NCBI GenBank assembly: GCA_004123355.1
Contig: SCHM01000002.1
Coordinates: 5,677,569-5,741,568, forward strand
Source of the DNA: Amphirosellinia nigrospora
Lineage: Eukaryota; Ascomycota; Sordariomycetes; Xylariales; Xylariaceae
Direction of reading: 5' to 3'
Length of the DNA stretch: 64,000 bases
Shown here: piece by piece, positions 46,877 through 58,942 of the stretch
Position numbering within the stretch: the first letter of the stretch is position 1
Layout: every line of letters begins with the position of its first letter
Made by a program: the position numbers and the translations under genes
Notes under the pieces: generated by a model
The model's database searches: none
What the model was told of the DNA's origin: nothing
Seen by the model: only the letters and a program-made list of their open reading frames with translations

Positions 46877-49740
46877 TTAATGAAAGACTAAAGGGCCATT
46901 GGGGAGAAACCAAATATGAACCTAAAGAGAAGAAATTTTGGCTACTATGTGTGGCTCCCAAAGGGTTAAAAAGAAAGGGACCTCGTAAAAGTTGATTTCA
47001 GCCCGCCATCAAACACAAAATCTAACGAATCCTGGTTAGCATTAATCGTGAAGGATCTATACGGGGGTGAAGCTATCTCTGCATGGACTCCACAAGGACA
47101 ACATGTCAGACTATAGTGCGGCAATGATTGGCGCACCTAATCCCTGTATAGACCGGCCCGTTGACTTGGGAATTCCTTAGCGACGCTAGTAACCTGGTAA
47201 GCCCAACTAATTTCGACTTTTAACAGCTGCAGCCCTGTTGTACTTGTGTTTACAAGAGGTCCTATATTTTTCGGGAAAGCTGTACCGGGCTCACATAAAT
47301 AACCAGTTGACTCGACCAGCTAGAGCCCTTCCCATGGGCCTGGGAAAAGTAATTGCGCGCCTTATATAACGGGCGCGTACTACCTAAAACAACAGCGTCT
47401 GGTTATCGAGTTGAACAATGCTATCACTAGATCTGCAACTCGGTTGTTCGTTCTTAAAAAGGGTTGAGCACACCATCGCGTCAGAGAGCGAGTGCTAACA
47501 GATACGGCTTAGCTTTAACTCATGCTTTTATGCTTTGATTTCGGAGATACCGGGCAAATGCAGATTATACTATATATACGCCGTATCTCCCCAGGGAAGC
47601 CCAATGGCCTTGCATAAAGCCAATTAACCACCCAATAACCTACGACCGAATAGCCTACCACCGTCGGTTGAATCTCGCTACCAACTTCTATGTGAACACT
47701 CGCCAGCGCATGATCAGACCACTTTCCTAGTCGTCTGACGGGCGTTTGCTGCAGCCATTCAAGATTCAGGTAGTACCGTATTTGACATGCTTATGAAGGT
47801 AGGTACCTACCCGCCAGGACTAAGATCATCTTCCGGCTGATCTCACGGCGCAACCGCTTATCAGCCAAGAACTTTTGATGGGGATTGCCAAGAATCACAT
47901 GGTAAGCACATATAGCTAGTATACGGTTTATACTAAAATCTGATATATACCGTTTTTAATGGTGCGCGTTACAAGATGTCCGGCAACGCGCCAACAGTTT
48001 AGCAAAATATGACCCTCTTGGTACTACGGCGGTCTTGGCAAATTAAGTGAGCAAGCAAAAGGTTATAACTCAGAAAAACGCGACCGTATTTCTCATGTCA
48101 TTTAGTTTTATATCAATGACTACAAGATACACCGTAAAATGGGACAAACGTGGTATAGGGTTTTCACATAAAATCGAGAAGTGTGAACGGGTGCGTCAAG
48201 GCGCGTCCATCAAAAACCGATATTCTCCCCTAGGCAGGTACATTACCTAGGTAAGTATTGGTCACCACAATGACAGTTCAGTTGCACAATTGCACAGCTC
48301 GGCAATTTGTAAAAGGTACAAAGAAATGAATCCAGGCGTAATGATTACAGCCATTAATTTTGAGTACCTACCTATCAACTGTATTTCTTAATACTGTATG
48401 TTACATCCACCGAAGTGAGAGACCCACTGCACCAAACAGAGCACACTTGTTCGTTATTTCACGAGAGGCTTTTTGCCAGAAACAGGGATCTAGACATGGG
48501 GATCAGACCAGATAAAGAGACTCTCAGTGCATAGTCATATAGTCACATAGAGCCTACAGAGATAGCTTCACTAGTTCTCCGTGCAACAATAGATGTCTAC
48601 ACCCTACCCCTGCAAGGTCCCTGACACTTTTTATTCGCAAAGAGATACTACCTACCAGTTTGCTACCCTCAGAATAGACCGTCACAGGAAATAACGCCAA
48701 AAATACAGAATAAACGTCCACATAGCTTATTAGTAACTGATACATCAATCGCGCGTGCAGCTATTTCTTGGCCGGGACAGCAAGTAGCTATTGTCATGAA
48801 CCTAGTATTGTAAGCAACAGACACTTGTTGTTACACGAGGCTTCTAGATCTATCCTCGTGGAGTCTCTTTGTCTATGTGTTTTGTGCCTTATGACAGTTA
48901 TGACCATCTATTTTCTAGACTCCTATCATCCAAAAGCTAGTATACATGCCAATTACTTCTCGCACAGCCTAAAAGAATGAAAAGGTGGCTGTGCAGGTCC
49001 CTGCAGGAGACCGCCTATAGTCACATGACCAGTTCACCATGCACACACAAATCCTTACCTACTACCTAGCTTAGGTAAGCCAGCGTGGTGCGTCGCAATA
49101 GCTTCCCCGAGTCATCTCGCGAATACTTGACAGCTGGGGGCCGTGGGGCTTTTTAGTGGGCCAACTCGAACAAGACTAGGTACTCACGATTATGCCATAT
49201 ATCTAATAATGACAGAACCAAGTGATTACATATCTCAGATTCGATGCATTCCGTTACACACACTCTTCGCGTTGGTTCGATGGTTCGGGTGTCCAACATG
49301 GACGATTGAGATCTGTAGCTTTGATATACATCGTGGCGCATCATTTTCCCTACATTGGAGGCTCTAAAGATGCATACCGCTTCAGCCGCCCTATCAGCTA
49401 AAACCCTCGGAGCAGTGATATATTTGGAGCCATTTTAAAGTAGACTACGTGTAAGATATCCTGAGAACTTAGTGACAGAAACTCTTTCCAATAAGTTCTA
49501 AGGTCTTTTTTATAGGCTCTGCTCTTAAACCCGGATTTATAATCGGATCGGACATTAGGACGTTGAACCCACTACATGTAAGTATGTGCGAGCAACCTTG
49601 GCGAGTATTAATAATTCTGAAGATTGTATATAAAGATAGGACCGCGGTGTTTTGTTTGGCGAGACAACTTAGTTTGGTATATATTATATCATCTAATATC
49701 ACTTGTTAACATTCGGAAGATTGTCCTACCTCTAAGAAAT
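46877..49740. other. Gene-poor stretch
   Basis: About 2.9 kb without a recognisable gene. Perfect palindromes GGTAGGTACCTACC (47798-47811) and TTACCTAGGTAA (48243-48254) belong to the dispersed TACCTA motif family. The final 120 bp may be the leader of the epoxide hydrolase gene. Confidence 0.4.
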
Positions 49741-51138
49741 ATGAAGAGGGCTGCTGTTTCGGCTTTGTTGGTATCCTTGGCCGGCGCCAACAACTTAAAC
49801 TTTCCTTTTCCCTATAACGCAACTACTCCCGTTCCCTTTAAGGCCTCTGTCAACCCAAAGCTTATTGAAGAAGCTCGGTTGAAGGCGAGCCTTTATCGAC
49901 CGTCCATAGACCTTTTAGATGGAGATGTCAGCAATGCAGGATGGATAGAAGGCCCACCCCGAGCAAATATGACGGCCCTTGCGAAGCGCTGGAGCCAGGG
50001 TTATGACTGGAACAAGGCCCAAGATGATATTAACACGGACTTCTCCCACTTTGCAGTTAATCTTCCTAGCGCCGGCGATTACCAACATCCTGTCCCGTTA
50101 CATTTTGTTCACGAGCGTAGCGATGCCTCCGACGCGATTCCACTACTGCTCATCCATGGGTGGCCATCTACCTATCGCGAGTGGTCTAAAGTCATCGGTC
50201 CGCTACGATCGCCAACCAACTCAAGCGCCCAGGCGTTCCACGTCGTTGCCCCGGATCTACCGGGTTTTGGGTTTAGCCCTGCCCCAACTTACTCAGGCAT
50301 GAATGCCCCTGAGATGGGAGCTGCCTTGAATGAACTAATGAACCAACTTGGGTATGAGAAGTATGGCATCGTCTGTACGGACTTGGGTTGGTGGGTTGGT
50401 CTATTTATGGCCGGTCAAACGCCGGATAATGTTATTGGGCTCTTTTCCGACTTCTGGCTTGTTCAACCAAACGCAACCGACCTCGAACGACGCGCACAGA
50501 ATCAGACTACAGAGGAAGAGACTCTGTACATTGATTCAATCCTGGACTTCAGTACCAATCACTTTAGCTATTCGGAAGCACATGCGCAAACTCCATTAGC
50601 GTTGGGACAAGCCATGACGGACTCGCCCGTGGGCTATGCTGGATGGATATGGCACCTTGTCTATTGGATTAATGATGGATACGAATACGGACTTGACGAG
50701 CTCATCACCAATACGCTATTGCTATGGATTCAGGGTGCATACGGAAATATACGAGCCTACAAAGGATCGTTGCCGGTACGTGCGCCAACACATAACAATG
50801 GGCAAGGACCCGTCTTGGGGTGTGACTAACAGTACTATCTTTAATGACAGCTCACCTCAGAGATACCATACATTAACGTCCCGACCGGTGCTAGTACATG
50901 GGGTATGAGCAATGGTCCAATACCGGCGTTGGGTAACGCCGAATTTACGGTAAGATCTTTGTCACTATTATGCCTGACAAATACTGACAGACCTCCGTAG
51001 CCTAGTTCGTGGATCGCGCGGTTGGTCAACTTGACTTTTTTCACTAAACATGAGCATGGCGGCCATTTCCCAGCTGAGACCGAGCCAGAACTCTGGAGTG
51101 CAGACGTACAAAACTTCTTTGGAGGGCTGGTTAACTAG
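49741..51138 (+). CDS. Secreted epoxide hydrolase-like alpha/beta-hydrolase
   Basis: Exons 49741-50775, 50851-50949 and 51001-51138 encode 423 aa with no break. MKRAAVSALLVSLAG is a signal peptide, which is why this start is preferred over the in-frame ATG at 49624. Residues about 30-140 are the epoxide hydrolase N-terminal domain (W-rich; YDWNKAQDDINTDFSHFAVN). The oxyanion motif is HGWPST (139-144), then VVAPDLPGFGFSP. The nucleophile elbow is CTDLGWW with Asp 214, and the catalytic His lies in HEHGGHFPAETEPE near 400. Several N-glycosylation sequons (NAT, NMT, NSS, NQT) fit secretion. This class opens epoxides to diols, and a secreted form may detoxify plant or competitor epoxides. The elbow differs slightly from the usual GGDWG. 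The gene stands alone, 2.9 kb from its left neighbour. Confidence 0.92.
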
Positions 51139-52331
51139 ACTCTTAGTCTCTACCTTATAGGACGATAAACTGGTTGAGCTTTTGGGTACCCTTCTCTTGA
51201 ATCTGATGATTAACAGATAGGTTGCGAGAATAACTCGTAGGACTATATGTACAGTATGGTTCCGGCGACGTGTTCAAGCGAATTGTATATTATTAAATAT
51301 CTTCTAGTATTAATAATTAACAGAGTCTTACAAATAAACGTTCCTAATACTACATCATCTACAATGATAAAATGCTTGTAAAATCGGATAGAAAAGACTG
51401 GGCTTTCAGCTGTAACAAACATAATAGAACTTAATAACTCTGCGGAATATGCCGATCACTCGTTGATTACATACTATTGAGCTAACAAACGTGGTTTCCT
51501 GATTACTCTGTCAGAACATGCCGAAGTAATTGATGAATGGAAACCAAGAGTCACCACCCATATAGTGTGAGAAGTCTGAAAAGCCAATAACCAGAGGCTT
51601 GGAATAGTTTTCATATTGGCCTGATAATACTCTTTCGGCCTGAACATGTCGGTAAAGAGCAAAACCTCATGTGGCTAAGCAGTGTCGTATATACTTATGT
51701 GTTAAGTGCTTACCCAGAGAGACCTTTTAGAAGAAGCTATGATCGATGGCACTCTATATTTAAGTTACTGCGAGTCTATTAAATCGGCTGAGACACAAAT
51801 CCATCACAAGTTGACATAGATTGGTCTCACGATAGACCAAATTTGATACTGCATCTACGTGAAGAGCATGGAGACGAGAGAGAAAGCGAGAAAGCTACCT
51901 CGGGCTTACCGTTGTAGCTTAAGTTCACTCATTAAAGTTCTAGTGCCTGAGTTCAATTTCGCAGATACTAACTGTTCTATTCACCGACAGAAACAGACTA
52001 GAACATTTCGCGGATGCAAGATACGGGATGCGCTCTCTTTCAACAGCGTTCGCCTCCGATCCATTCAAGCTGAGCTAGTCAGTTAGTAACCTAGCTTCGC
52101 CTTGGGGCCAGCTATGACCTCACTTCAGCTGAGTTGCATGAACACATACAGATGTCTAGGCTCGGTATACCCTTTTGGGACTAAGCCTATCGACTTGATA
52201 AATAAATGACTGGAAAGATATTCTCAATTTCTCTATCACTCTGTTGGCACGTCAAGTTCACGAACAGATTTGCACCTTTTCTGATAAACTACACACTACG
52301 TAATTGACACATCAGCCCACAAAAATTCACA
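51139..52331. other. Intergenic stretch
   Basis: No recognised gene or repeat. Short open frames at 51474-51662 (minus) and 51859-52086 (plus) match nothing known. Confidence 0.35.
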
Positions 52332-52842
52332 ATGACAACCGTACTCCCCCACCTCCACTTCTCCTCCCTGACCATCACCCCGATGGGTCTCGCCCGCGGC
52401 ACAACCTCGCTTCTCGCCGTCTTAGGCCTGACGATGGGGACGCGCTCGATCCTGTATCCGGGGCCTTCCGCGAGGCATTTTTCGGACGCCCACCATCAAA
52501 GGCCGTCGCCAGAAGCAGGGCAGGAGAAGACTCCAATCCCTGGGTTATCATCCTAGGCGGCCGCACCATCGCCTCGGGCATCGGCATGCTCAGCTGCGCG
52601 GCGCTGGGGCTCGACCGCGCGCTAGGGGTCTTACTGTGCTCGAGCGTCGTCGCTGGCTGCGTCGATGGGTGGTTATCATGCGCTATGGACCGAAAGTGCT
52701 GCTTGGGGACGGTAAAGGTGTGTCCGCCGAAGAGCGGAAAGATATCGAAGAGGTGACGTTCAAGACAGGAGTTGCACACTGCTGCTTCTTGGGCGTCTTC
52801 TCAATTATGGGCGCTTGGATGGTGTACGCTGCTGAAAAGTAG
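52332..52842 (+). CDS. DUF4267-type small membrane protein (frame-broken)
   Basis: Reading from ATG 52332: MTTVLPHLHFSSLTITPMGL, ARGTTSLLAVLGLTMGTRSI, then in a second frame FREAFFGRPPSKAVARS and GGRTIASGIGMLSCAALGLD, RALGVLLCSSVVAGCVDG, then in a third frame VIMRYGPKVLLGDG and a last helix, GVAHCCFLGVFSIMGAWMVY, to TAG at 52840-52842. About four membrane helices with the 'R..GLG...L......RALG..L......VDG.V....G' pattern resemble DUF4267 proteins. One extra C at 52464-52465 and one extra G at 52667-52669 make a single 171-aa reading. The role of the family is unknown. Confidence 0.7.
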
Positions 52843-53740
52843 GCTTGCGAACAGAGACAGTTACCCAGGATACGTTTTATGATATTCTATGAGGGGTAAA
52901 AAATCATTACATGGAAATAGGTGGACATGGCATGGAAGATGGCGTTAGAGGTCTTGACTTTTTGTACAACATGTAAACTTGCATACACACCACTCAAAGA
53001 TTTTAGACATGCTTATATTCAGTGTTTATCCTACTAGTTTGCACCTTGGTCATGCCTTATGGAAATGCATCACGAATCTGTGCCGATTATCGCCCCCCTT
53101 CGAGAAGCTCGGGGTTCAACGAAGGCACCATGACCTTGAGCGGGTCCGGTATTATAGGAAAATGTCAGGGACCCTGTGAGGGGTAGGTCATCTATACTTG
53201 TTGTTGCGCGAAGGTCTCTAAAACCACCTTCGTAGATGCAACTTGGCTATATGCAGATAAACCCCAAGTCCGTGGTTCTGTGGCTTCGTGGTTCGTGGTT
53301 CGTGGCTTCATGACAGAAAGGAAAGTAACATGTTTACCATATTACAGCAATACCTACCTAATCCTATATAGGTGCCGTTGTTTCCGAAAAGCGCCTACGT
53401 TATCCAAATTTTCGTTCTGAATTCAGATTTCGAGATTATTATCACCTCTCACACAAGGCAACTTAAAGGTAAATCAGCCAACATACGTGTGGCTTCTGGG
53501 TTGAGACCAGATAGATAATTATCAACATCCTAATTACCTGATATTGCCACCCTCTTAGTTTGAGAGGACATTCAGAGGAAGCCAAAAAAAGGTACATGAA
53601 TGTGAAAGACTCCGTCGATGCAATCTATCTACAGAAATCTGAAGAAAATTACGATATGGCAAAGCGGATCATGAGTCTACTTTCCTGCGTATGTGTGATT
53701 TATATACCGAATTCGCCACAAACGGCGATGAGACGAAGGT
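52843..53740. other. Intergenic stretch with a GTGGTTC-type tandem repeat
   Basis: No gene recognised. A short imperfect tandem of GTGGTTC/GTGGCTTC units lies at about 53271-53310. Confidence 0.35.
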
Positions 53741-54840
53741 TTAAGTGTCCTCATGAATCACCAAGAAAAAATCGAGAAACTTCTCGCTCAAAATCGTAGG
53801 CACGCCAGAAAACCAATGTGAGAGACGTGTTCTCAACCCAAGATACAGAGCCGCGCGCATTGCATTTCCGGTTTTCGTTATCCTGCCCAGTTCTTCATCC
53901 GAGAATTTCATCATTTCTTTTCGTAGTAGGCGGGTTTCGATGTCGCCGATGCCAGTACCGTAAATGTCCTCAGCTAGCAGCCGCAGTTGGATATCAATGT
54001 AGATGTCACAGTGGTCCTTGCGAGCGACATCCATATAATACTTGCGAGCGGCCTCTGTGAAGTTCTTCTGGGTGAGGTTAATCTTGGAAGGACTATAATA
54101 TTCCAGAACTTCTGCGATGACGACGGGAGTAGCGAGCGAGCTCCAGCCTGCCTGGCGACCCAATTCTTCGCACTCGGCTTGCTTCTTGTCATTCCACCAA
54201 GACGGCATCATACCCGGAACGGCTTTGGCTCGATTGAGGAATCTGCGGAAACCTACCAAACCATCCTTGGATTTACCATAGATGCTGTCTTCGTAACAGA
54301 CAGTGAGGTATGCATTGTCGCCCATACGGAGGCGGTAGGCGTCGATGAGAATCTTGTAGACATCGGTGTCCGGGAGGCCCTGGAGGTAGGTGCCCTCTTG
54401 AGACGATTGAAGGGGTCGTAAATGTCTTTCATCAAGCCGGGCCCTGAAATAGGACGAGCAGGTTCCTTGACTACCACGATCTCCTGTTTGCTGGAGGTCT
54501 GATATCCTTCATAGTCAGCACACTCGCAATTTCAGTTACAGTCGTAAACGCTGTCACAACGTTGCGCACCTGATCGTATTCGCACTTCTCTTCGCACTTC
54601 TCTTCGCACTTCTCTTCGCCTTTCTCTTCCCCTATTTCTTCTGGCTTCTCTCGCATTTTTATCGCCTTCCTCGTCTTGTTTCTCATCGCACTTCTTGCCA
54701 CACTTCTCCTTAGTGCAAGAGATTTTGTGTTCTGCGTAATCGGCACGCTCACACTTTCGATTACAGTAGTAAATGCCGTCACAGCATTTGCGCATGTCAT
54801 CATCATCGCGCTCTTTCTTGCACTTCGCACAAGAAGGCAT
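53741..54840 (-). CDS. MYND-type zinc finger protein with a duplicated finger
   Basis: Start at 54840: MPSCAKCKKERDDDDMRKCC then DGIYYCNRKCERADYAEHKI, a MYND finger with the expected Cys/His ligands. A Lys/Glu/Cys repeat follows, encoded by a 12-nt tandem (CACTTCTCTTCG on the plus strand, about 54584-54621, EEKC units). A second, diverged finger starts at about 54513 (RCDSVYDCN-stop-NCECADYEGY). In it, the CGA codon of copy 1 has become TGA. The C-terminal domain (FNRLK...TYLQGLPDTDVYKILIDAYRL; GFRRFLNRAKAVPGMMPSWW; SDEELGRITKTGNAMRAALY) is typical of a fungal MYND family found next to such fingers. Frames break inside the repeat and at about 54400-54405. MYND fingers bind proline-rich partners; the cellular role here is unknown. 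Confidence 0.8.
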
Positions 54841-55360
54841 CTTCAGCACGGTGAGTGTAGACACAAGTGTAAGAAGGTTGGGTTGTGCAGTTGTCGATAC
54901 CAAGACAGAGTAGTAGGAATGGAAGGATGAAGTTAGGAACATATTATTTGAAAAACATGTAAGAAAACTGGAAGATATAGCAATTCTATGAAGTATATTT
55001 TCGCCCTAGGCAACGTACCAGCGCGTTTGTTGCGCAGAAACCCGATTAGGCAGAACTTGTAGTTTCATAGCAACATGAAGAAGCTCTTGTGTTACTCCCA
55101 CTACCAGTTGCCATATGCAGTATCACTGAAATATTGCATAGCTCCTTGAGACAACGAGTACTGATCAGTATTATCACTTACATAGAATCTATGATAATAC
55201 TTTATCTAGACTTGACTTTATACATAAATAGAGACGAGAGCCGAAGTCTATTAAGCCATCAACCGCCGAACTGTAGTTTAATAGCCCGTTTTTAAACCCC
55301 TTTATTTAGCTTTCTCTATTAAATGCTCTTAGGGTTTCAATTCTTGAGTAACCAACTGAA
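54841..55360. other. Intergenic stretch
   Basis: Upstream of the MYND gene and downstream of the PhnD-like gene, both on the minus strand. Nothing recognised; AT-rich towards 55200-55340. Confidence 0.35.
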
Positions 55361-56112
55361 TTATCGATGGGGAATATGTCTAGACGCAATAAACGGCAAG
55401 CCTCGCCGATGAGCAGTCCACCCAACAACAGCAAGTCCCGCAGCCGCAGGCTCGAAACGTTGCGCGAGATGCCAGGTAAAGCAGTCGACGGCCGCGACAT
55501 CGGCGTTCTCCTCCACTACAGCTATGACCGAATTGCGGTGTCCTCCGCTCTCCCGCTCGAGAAAATAGACAGATCCTCGTTCAACAAGGCAAGATCGCGT
55601 TCGAGGCCGAGCAGGCCGGACATTGAGTCCGTGGAGTTATACGCGAGGCGCTTGCCCCGCAGATCCTCGAGCGGTAAGCTTGGTTTCCCATCCGACGGCG
55701 CCGGCACATCCTCCATATCCCGCCTTGCTACGATGGCGCTGGAGTAGAACTCAGCCCTGCCGCCTTCGACACTAGAGTAGTCCTGCTGGCCGACGACCTC
55801 CACATGGCTAGCAAGGCCGAGCTCCATCGGCCCATAGCAAGTTTGCGAGAATAGCAGATGGGGGTGCCGCCACAATGTGGGGAGGTCAAGTTCGTGTGGG
55901 GTAGCGTGACCGGATCCGGTGCGATGATATTGCCTTCAGAGTCACGAATGCCACTGGAACAGAGGGCATGTCTGCGTTACACCGCACCAGGGCATCTGGC
56001 GCGTCTACCCCTGAGGCTCGCAGCCGATCCCGCAAGTTGACCCATTGTTCGTCGACTTCGGCGCGGCGCTCGGCCAGTCGTACATGGGTAGTGCCGCGAT
56101 GAAAGGAGACAT
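55361..56112 (-). CDS. PhnD-like periplasmic-binding-fold protein (frame-broken)
   Basis: Reading starts at 56112 (MSPFIAALPMYDW), then AEVDEQWVNLRDRLRASGVD and APDALVR, GGIRDSEGNIIAPDPVTLP, LWRHPHLLFSQTCYGPMELG, YSSAIVARRDMEDVP, LEDLRGKRLAYNSTDSMSGL, and finally GGHRNSVIAVVEENADVAAV with DCFTWHLA...GLAVVGWTAHRRGLPFI, stop at 55363-55361. This is the order of motifs in PhnD-type substrate-binding proteins of phosphate/phosphonate ABC importers (substrate pocket SQTCG; 'AxNxxDSxSG'; 'AAIDCxTW'). About 250 aa, no signal peptide and no transporter genes nearby, so it is likely a soluble intracellular binding protein of bacterial ancestry. Breaks lie near 56076, 55960, 55895 and 55555; most look like single missing bases. 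The ligand is unknown. Confidence 0.75.
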
Positions 56113-56640
56113 GCCGCGAAATGTGCCACCCTAGCAACGGTCGCTACTCAGACTTCGGGGGAGATAATAGTTGATGGATATCAATGTCTATAGACCATGC
56201 CAGGGTCATCATAACTTGTAACTTCCAAAATATTCCATGTCCAATAAAATTGTTTTAATTCTACCTAGACCTTGTGGGAATAGCTTCAATCCACTTAAGT
56301 AGCGACTAATTACCCCAGCTCGGTCTAAGATGGCGTGCGCAAACTAAACCCCGGGCCGCCGTTTATTGGGGCGTCATTGCGGAGAACGACCCCAACGGTT
56401 ACCCCAAAAACTCCGAAACCCCCATGGATCCACGGCATCGCAACTCGGTTAAGCGCTTATAAGAAACACCATGCGTTATTGTTAGTCTTACCTAGGTAGA
56501 ACGCGTTACTGAGACCTCATCCTCGGTTATTTTCTCCATATAGAACCCAATTGTGATATCTGTTCTATTTTGATCCTCAACCGTGCCAAAATCGTAAAGC
56601 ATCAACATCCCGTTGAGATCAACGGCATCAAAGCAGAGAG
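56113..56640. promoter_or_regulatory. Divergent upstream region of PhnD-like and ligase genes
   Basis: 529 bp between two divergent starts (56112 minus, 56641 plus). It contains a TTACCTAGGTAG motif at about 56489-56500. No promoter element can be assigned with confidence, but the geometry makes shared regulation possible. Confidence 0.35.
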
Positions 56641-58728
56641 ATGGTTTTCACACCTCCGGCTTGGGTTCCCCAGTTGCCCTTCGGTATGCGACTCTGCCTT
56701 AGCTTCCATAATGGTAAGGATTTATTCAACGTATTACTGACGGACTCCGATAGATCCGCCCGACTCGATACCCTTACACGACTTCATCGAAAATGAGAGA
56801 TACGGCCGGCAACCGTTCAACAGGTCCCAAAACCCCTTCACGTGCGGGTTGACAGGGAAGACCTACACACACGCCGAGATGCGCGAGCGACAAGAGCTAC
56901 TAGCGAGATCCTTGTCGAAACGCATGGGATGGCGGCCGAACGAAGATACGCCTTGGGACAAAGTCATAGGGCTATACTCCCTCAATACAGTGAGCTATTC
57001 CTCGTGAGATCCCTATCTGTCACATGAGTTTGATGAGCTGATAAGCAGTTAAGATCGATTATCTCATGTCTACATTTGCCGTGCACCGTCTATCCGGCAT
57101 CGTGACGCCGGCCAACGCCATGTACTCGGCGGCCGAACTGGACACCAACTGAAATCTTCGGGGTCGAAAGCGCTGTTCACGTGCCCGTCATTACTAGACA
57201 ACGCCTTGAAAGCTGCGCGAGCAAGTAACATACCTGACGACAGGGTTTTCATGCTCGATGTCCCAGGACAGCGCTCTGATCCGCGATTCAAAACACTTGA
57301 CGATTTGATCGCAGAGGGGCGATCACTTCCAGAGCTTGAGCCTCTCAACTGGACCAAGGGCAAGGTGAGCGGCAAACGGCGTACCTCTGCTATTCTAGCG
57401 GGACGTCAGGATTACCTGTGAGTCGCCTATGCAACCATTAATACCCCTTACTAAAAGGGGGTGAACACGCATAGAAAGCGGTGATGATCTCCCATCGCAA
57501 TATCATCGCAAATGTGATGCAGATCCGATGGCACGAAGAAACAGGCCGGCGACAACAAGGCGTCGAGACGCAGAAACAGATCGGTCTCCTACCTATGTCA
57601 CACATCTATGCGCTCGTTGTCGTCGCTAACGCCGGCCCATACCGAGGTGACGGCACGATAGTCCTACCGCGATTCGAGTTCACGACATTCCTCGAGTGTA
57701 TCCAAAAGTTCAATACAATATGCACCTCGTAAGCCCACGGCCACTCCCATATCACGCGTTTCCATTCGAACACATGAACAGAGCAATCTCCTCACATATC
57801 CCAGGTCCCACCAATCATCATCCAACTCTGCGTAGCCAAGATCTCTGCTCCAAATACGACCTCAGCACCGTGCGCTTCATCTTCACGGGCGCGGCCCCGC
57901 TCGGCGCCGAGACGCACGAGGACATGCTGAAGGCGTTCCCGCACATCGCGGTGGGCAGGGGTACGGCATGACGGAGACGAGCACCGTGGTGCTCGGCACG
58001 GCGGAGAACGACGTCATGGTCGGGACCTCAGGGTCCCTCGTGCCCGGGACGCGCGCCAAACTCCTCGACGAGGACGGCCGCGAGATTACGGCGCACGACC
58101 GCCGCGGGGAGCTCCTCATCCAGTCCCCCTCCGTGACGCTGGGCTACCTGCACAACGAGCGCGCGACGGCCGAGGCGTACGTCTGGGACGAGGACGGGCG
58201 GTGGATGCGCACGGGACGTGGCGGTCGTGAGGAAGGCACCGTCGGACATGAGCATTTCGCCGTCGTCGATCGCCTGAAGGAGTTGATCAAAGTAAAGGTG
58301 CGTTGTCATTTGATTTCTTGCTTATTCCTCATTTCTTCCTCAGCGCTCCTAGAATAGTCGAACAGCGCAATCGTTGTACTCACGCGATTATATAGGGCCA
58401 CCAAGTCGCGCCCGCGGAGCTCGAGGCGCATCTGCTGACACACCCGGCCGTCAACGACTGCACCGTGATCCCCGTGCCAGACGAGAGGGCGGGAGAGGTG
58501 CCCAAGGCGTTTGTGGTGAAATCGGCCTCGGTGGCCGGCAAGGCCGATGACGAGGTCGCGCGCGACATTTGCAAATACGTCGAAGAGCACAAAGCGCGTT
58601 ATAAGTGGCTCAAGGGCGGCGTTGAGTTCATCGATGTCATCCCCAAGAGCCCGAGCGGCAAGATCTTGCGGCGGCTGCTGAAGGATAAGGAGAGGGAAGC
58701 GAGGAGGGCGAAGGGCGCGAAGCTATAA
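56641..58728 (+). CDS. Peroxisomal aryl-CoA ligase (phenylacetyl-/4-coumarate-CoA ligase type)
   Basis: ATP-dependent acid-CoA ligase of the adenylate-forming family. Start MVFTPPAWVPQLPF; intron 56684-56753; DPPDSIPLHDFIENERYGRQ; FTCGLTGKTYTHAEMRERQE; intron 56990-57048; TPANAMYSAAELDTQLKSSG; the AMP-binding loop YLCYSSGTSGLPK (spanning intron 57419-57476), then VMISHRNIIANVMQI; LLPMSHIYALVVVANAGPYR; VRFIFTGAAPLGAETHEDML; QGYGMTETSTVVLG; DRLKELIKVK; and the catalytic lysine motif PKSPSGKILRRLL. The last residues, AKL, are a type 1 peroxisomal import signal, as in fungal phenylacetyl-CoA ligases. At least seven single-base breaks, for example near 57148, 57364, 57827, 57957 and 58213-58215; nearly all are one base short in a run. 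The true substrate cannot be told from sequence. Confidence 0.88.
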
Positions 58729-58942
58729 TCTCTCGGTTTCAGTTTCTCTCTCGTCAGTTGCTTCCGTACAGAGGTGTTTCAAATGAACAGCGATTTAGCG
58801 AACTCGAACATTCAATTACATTGTATCATGAATTGATTATGCTATGCTTTTACTCTATTAGTTTAGAGCTAGTGGTACACAACCGATCCCATGGTCTAAT
58901 ATCATTACTCATGATCCTAATTAACACAAGCCGATGACTCGT

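Noticed and set aside
16355-58728. A secondary-metabolite cluster made of the O-methyltransferase, acyltransferase, epoxide hydrolase and CoA ligase
   Set aside because: The genes are 6-30 kb apart with housekeeping genes between them, and no polyketide, terpene or peptide synthase is present.
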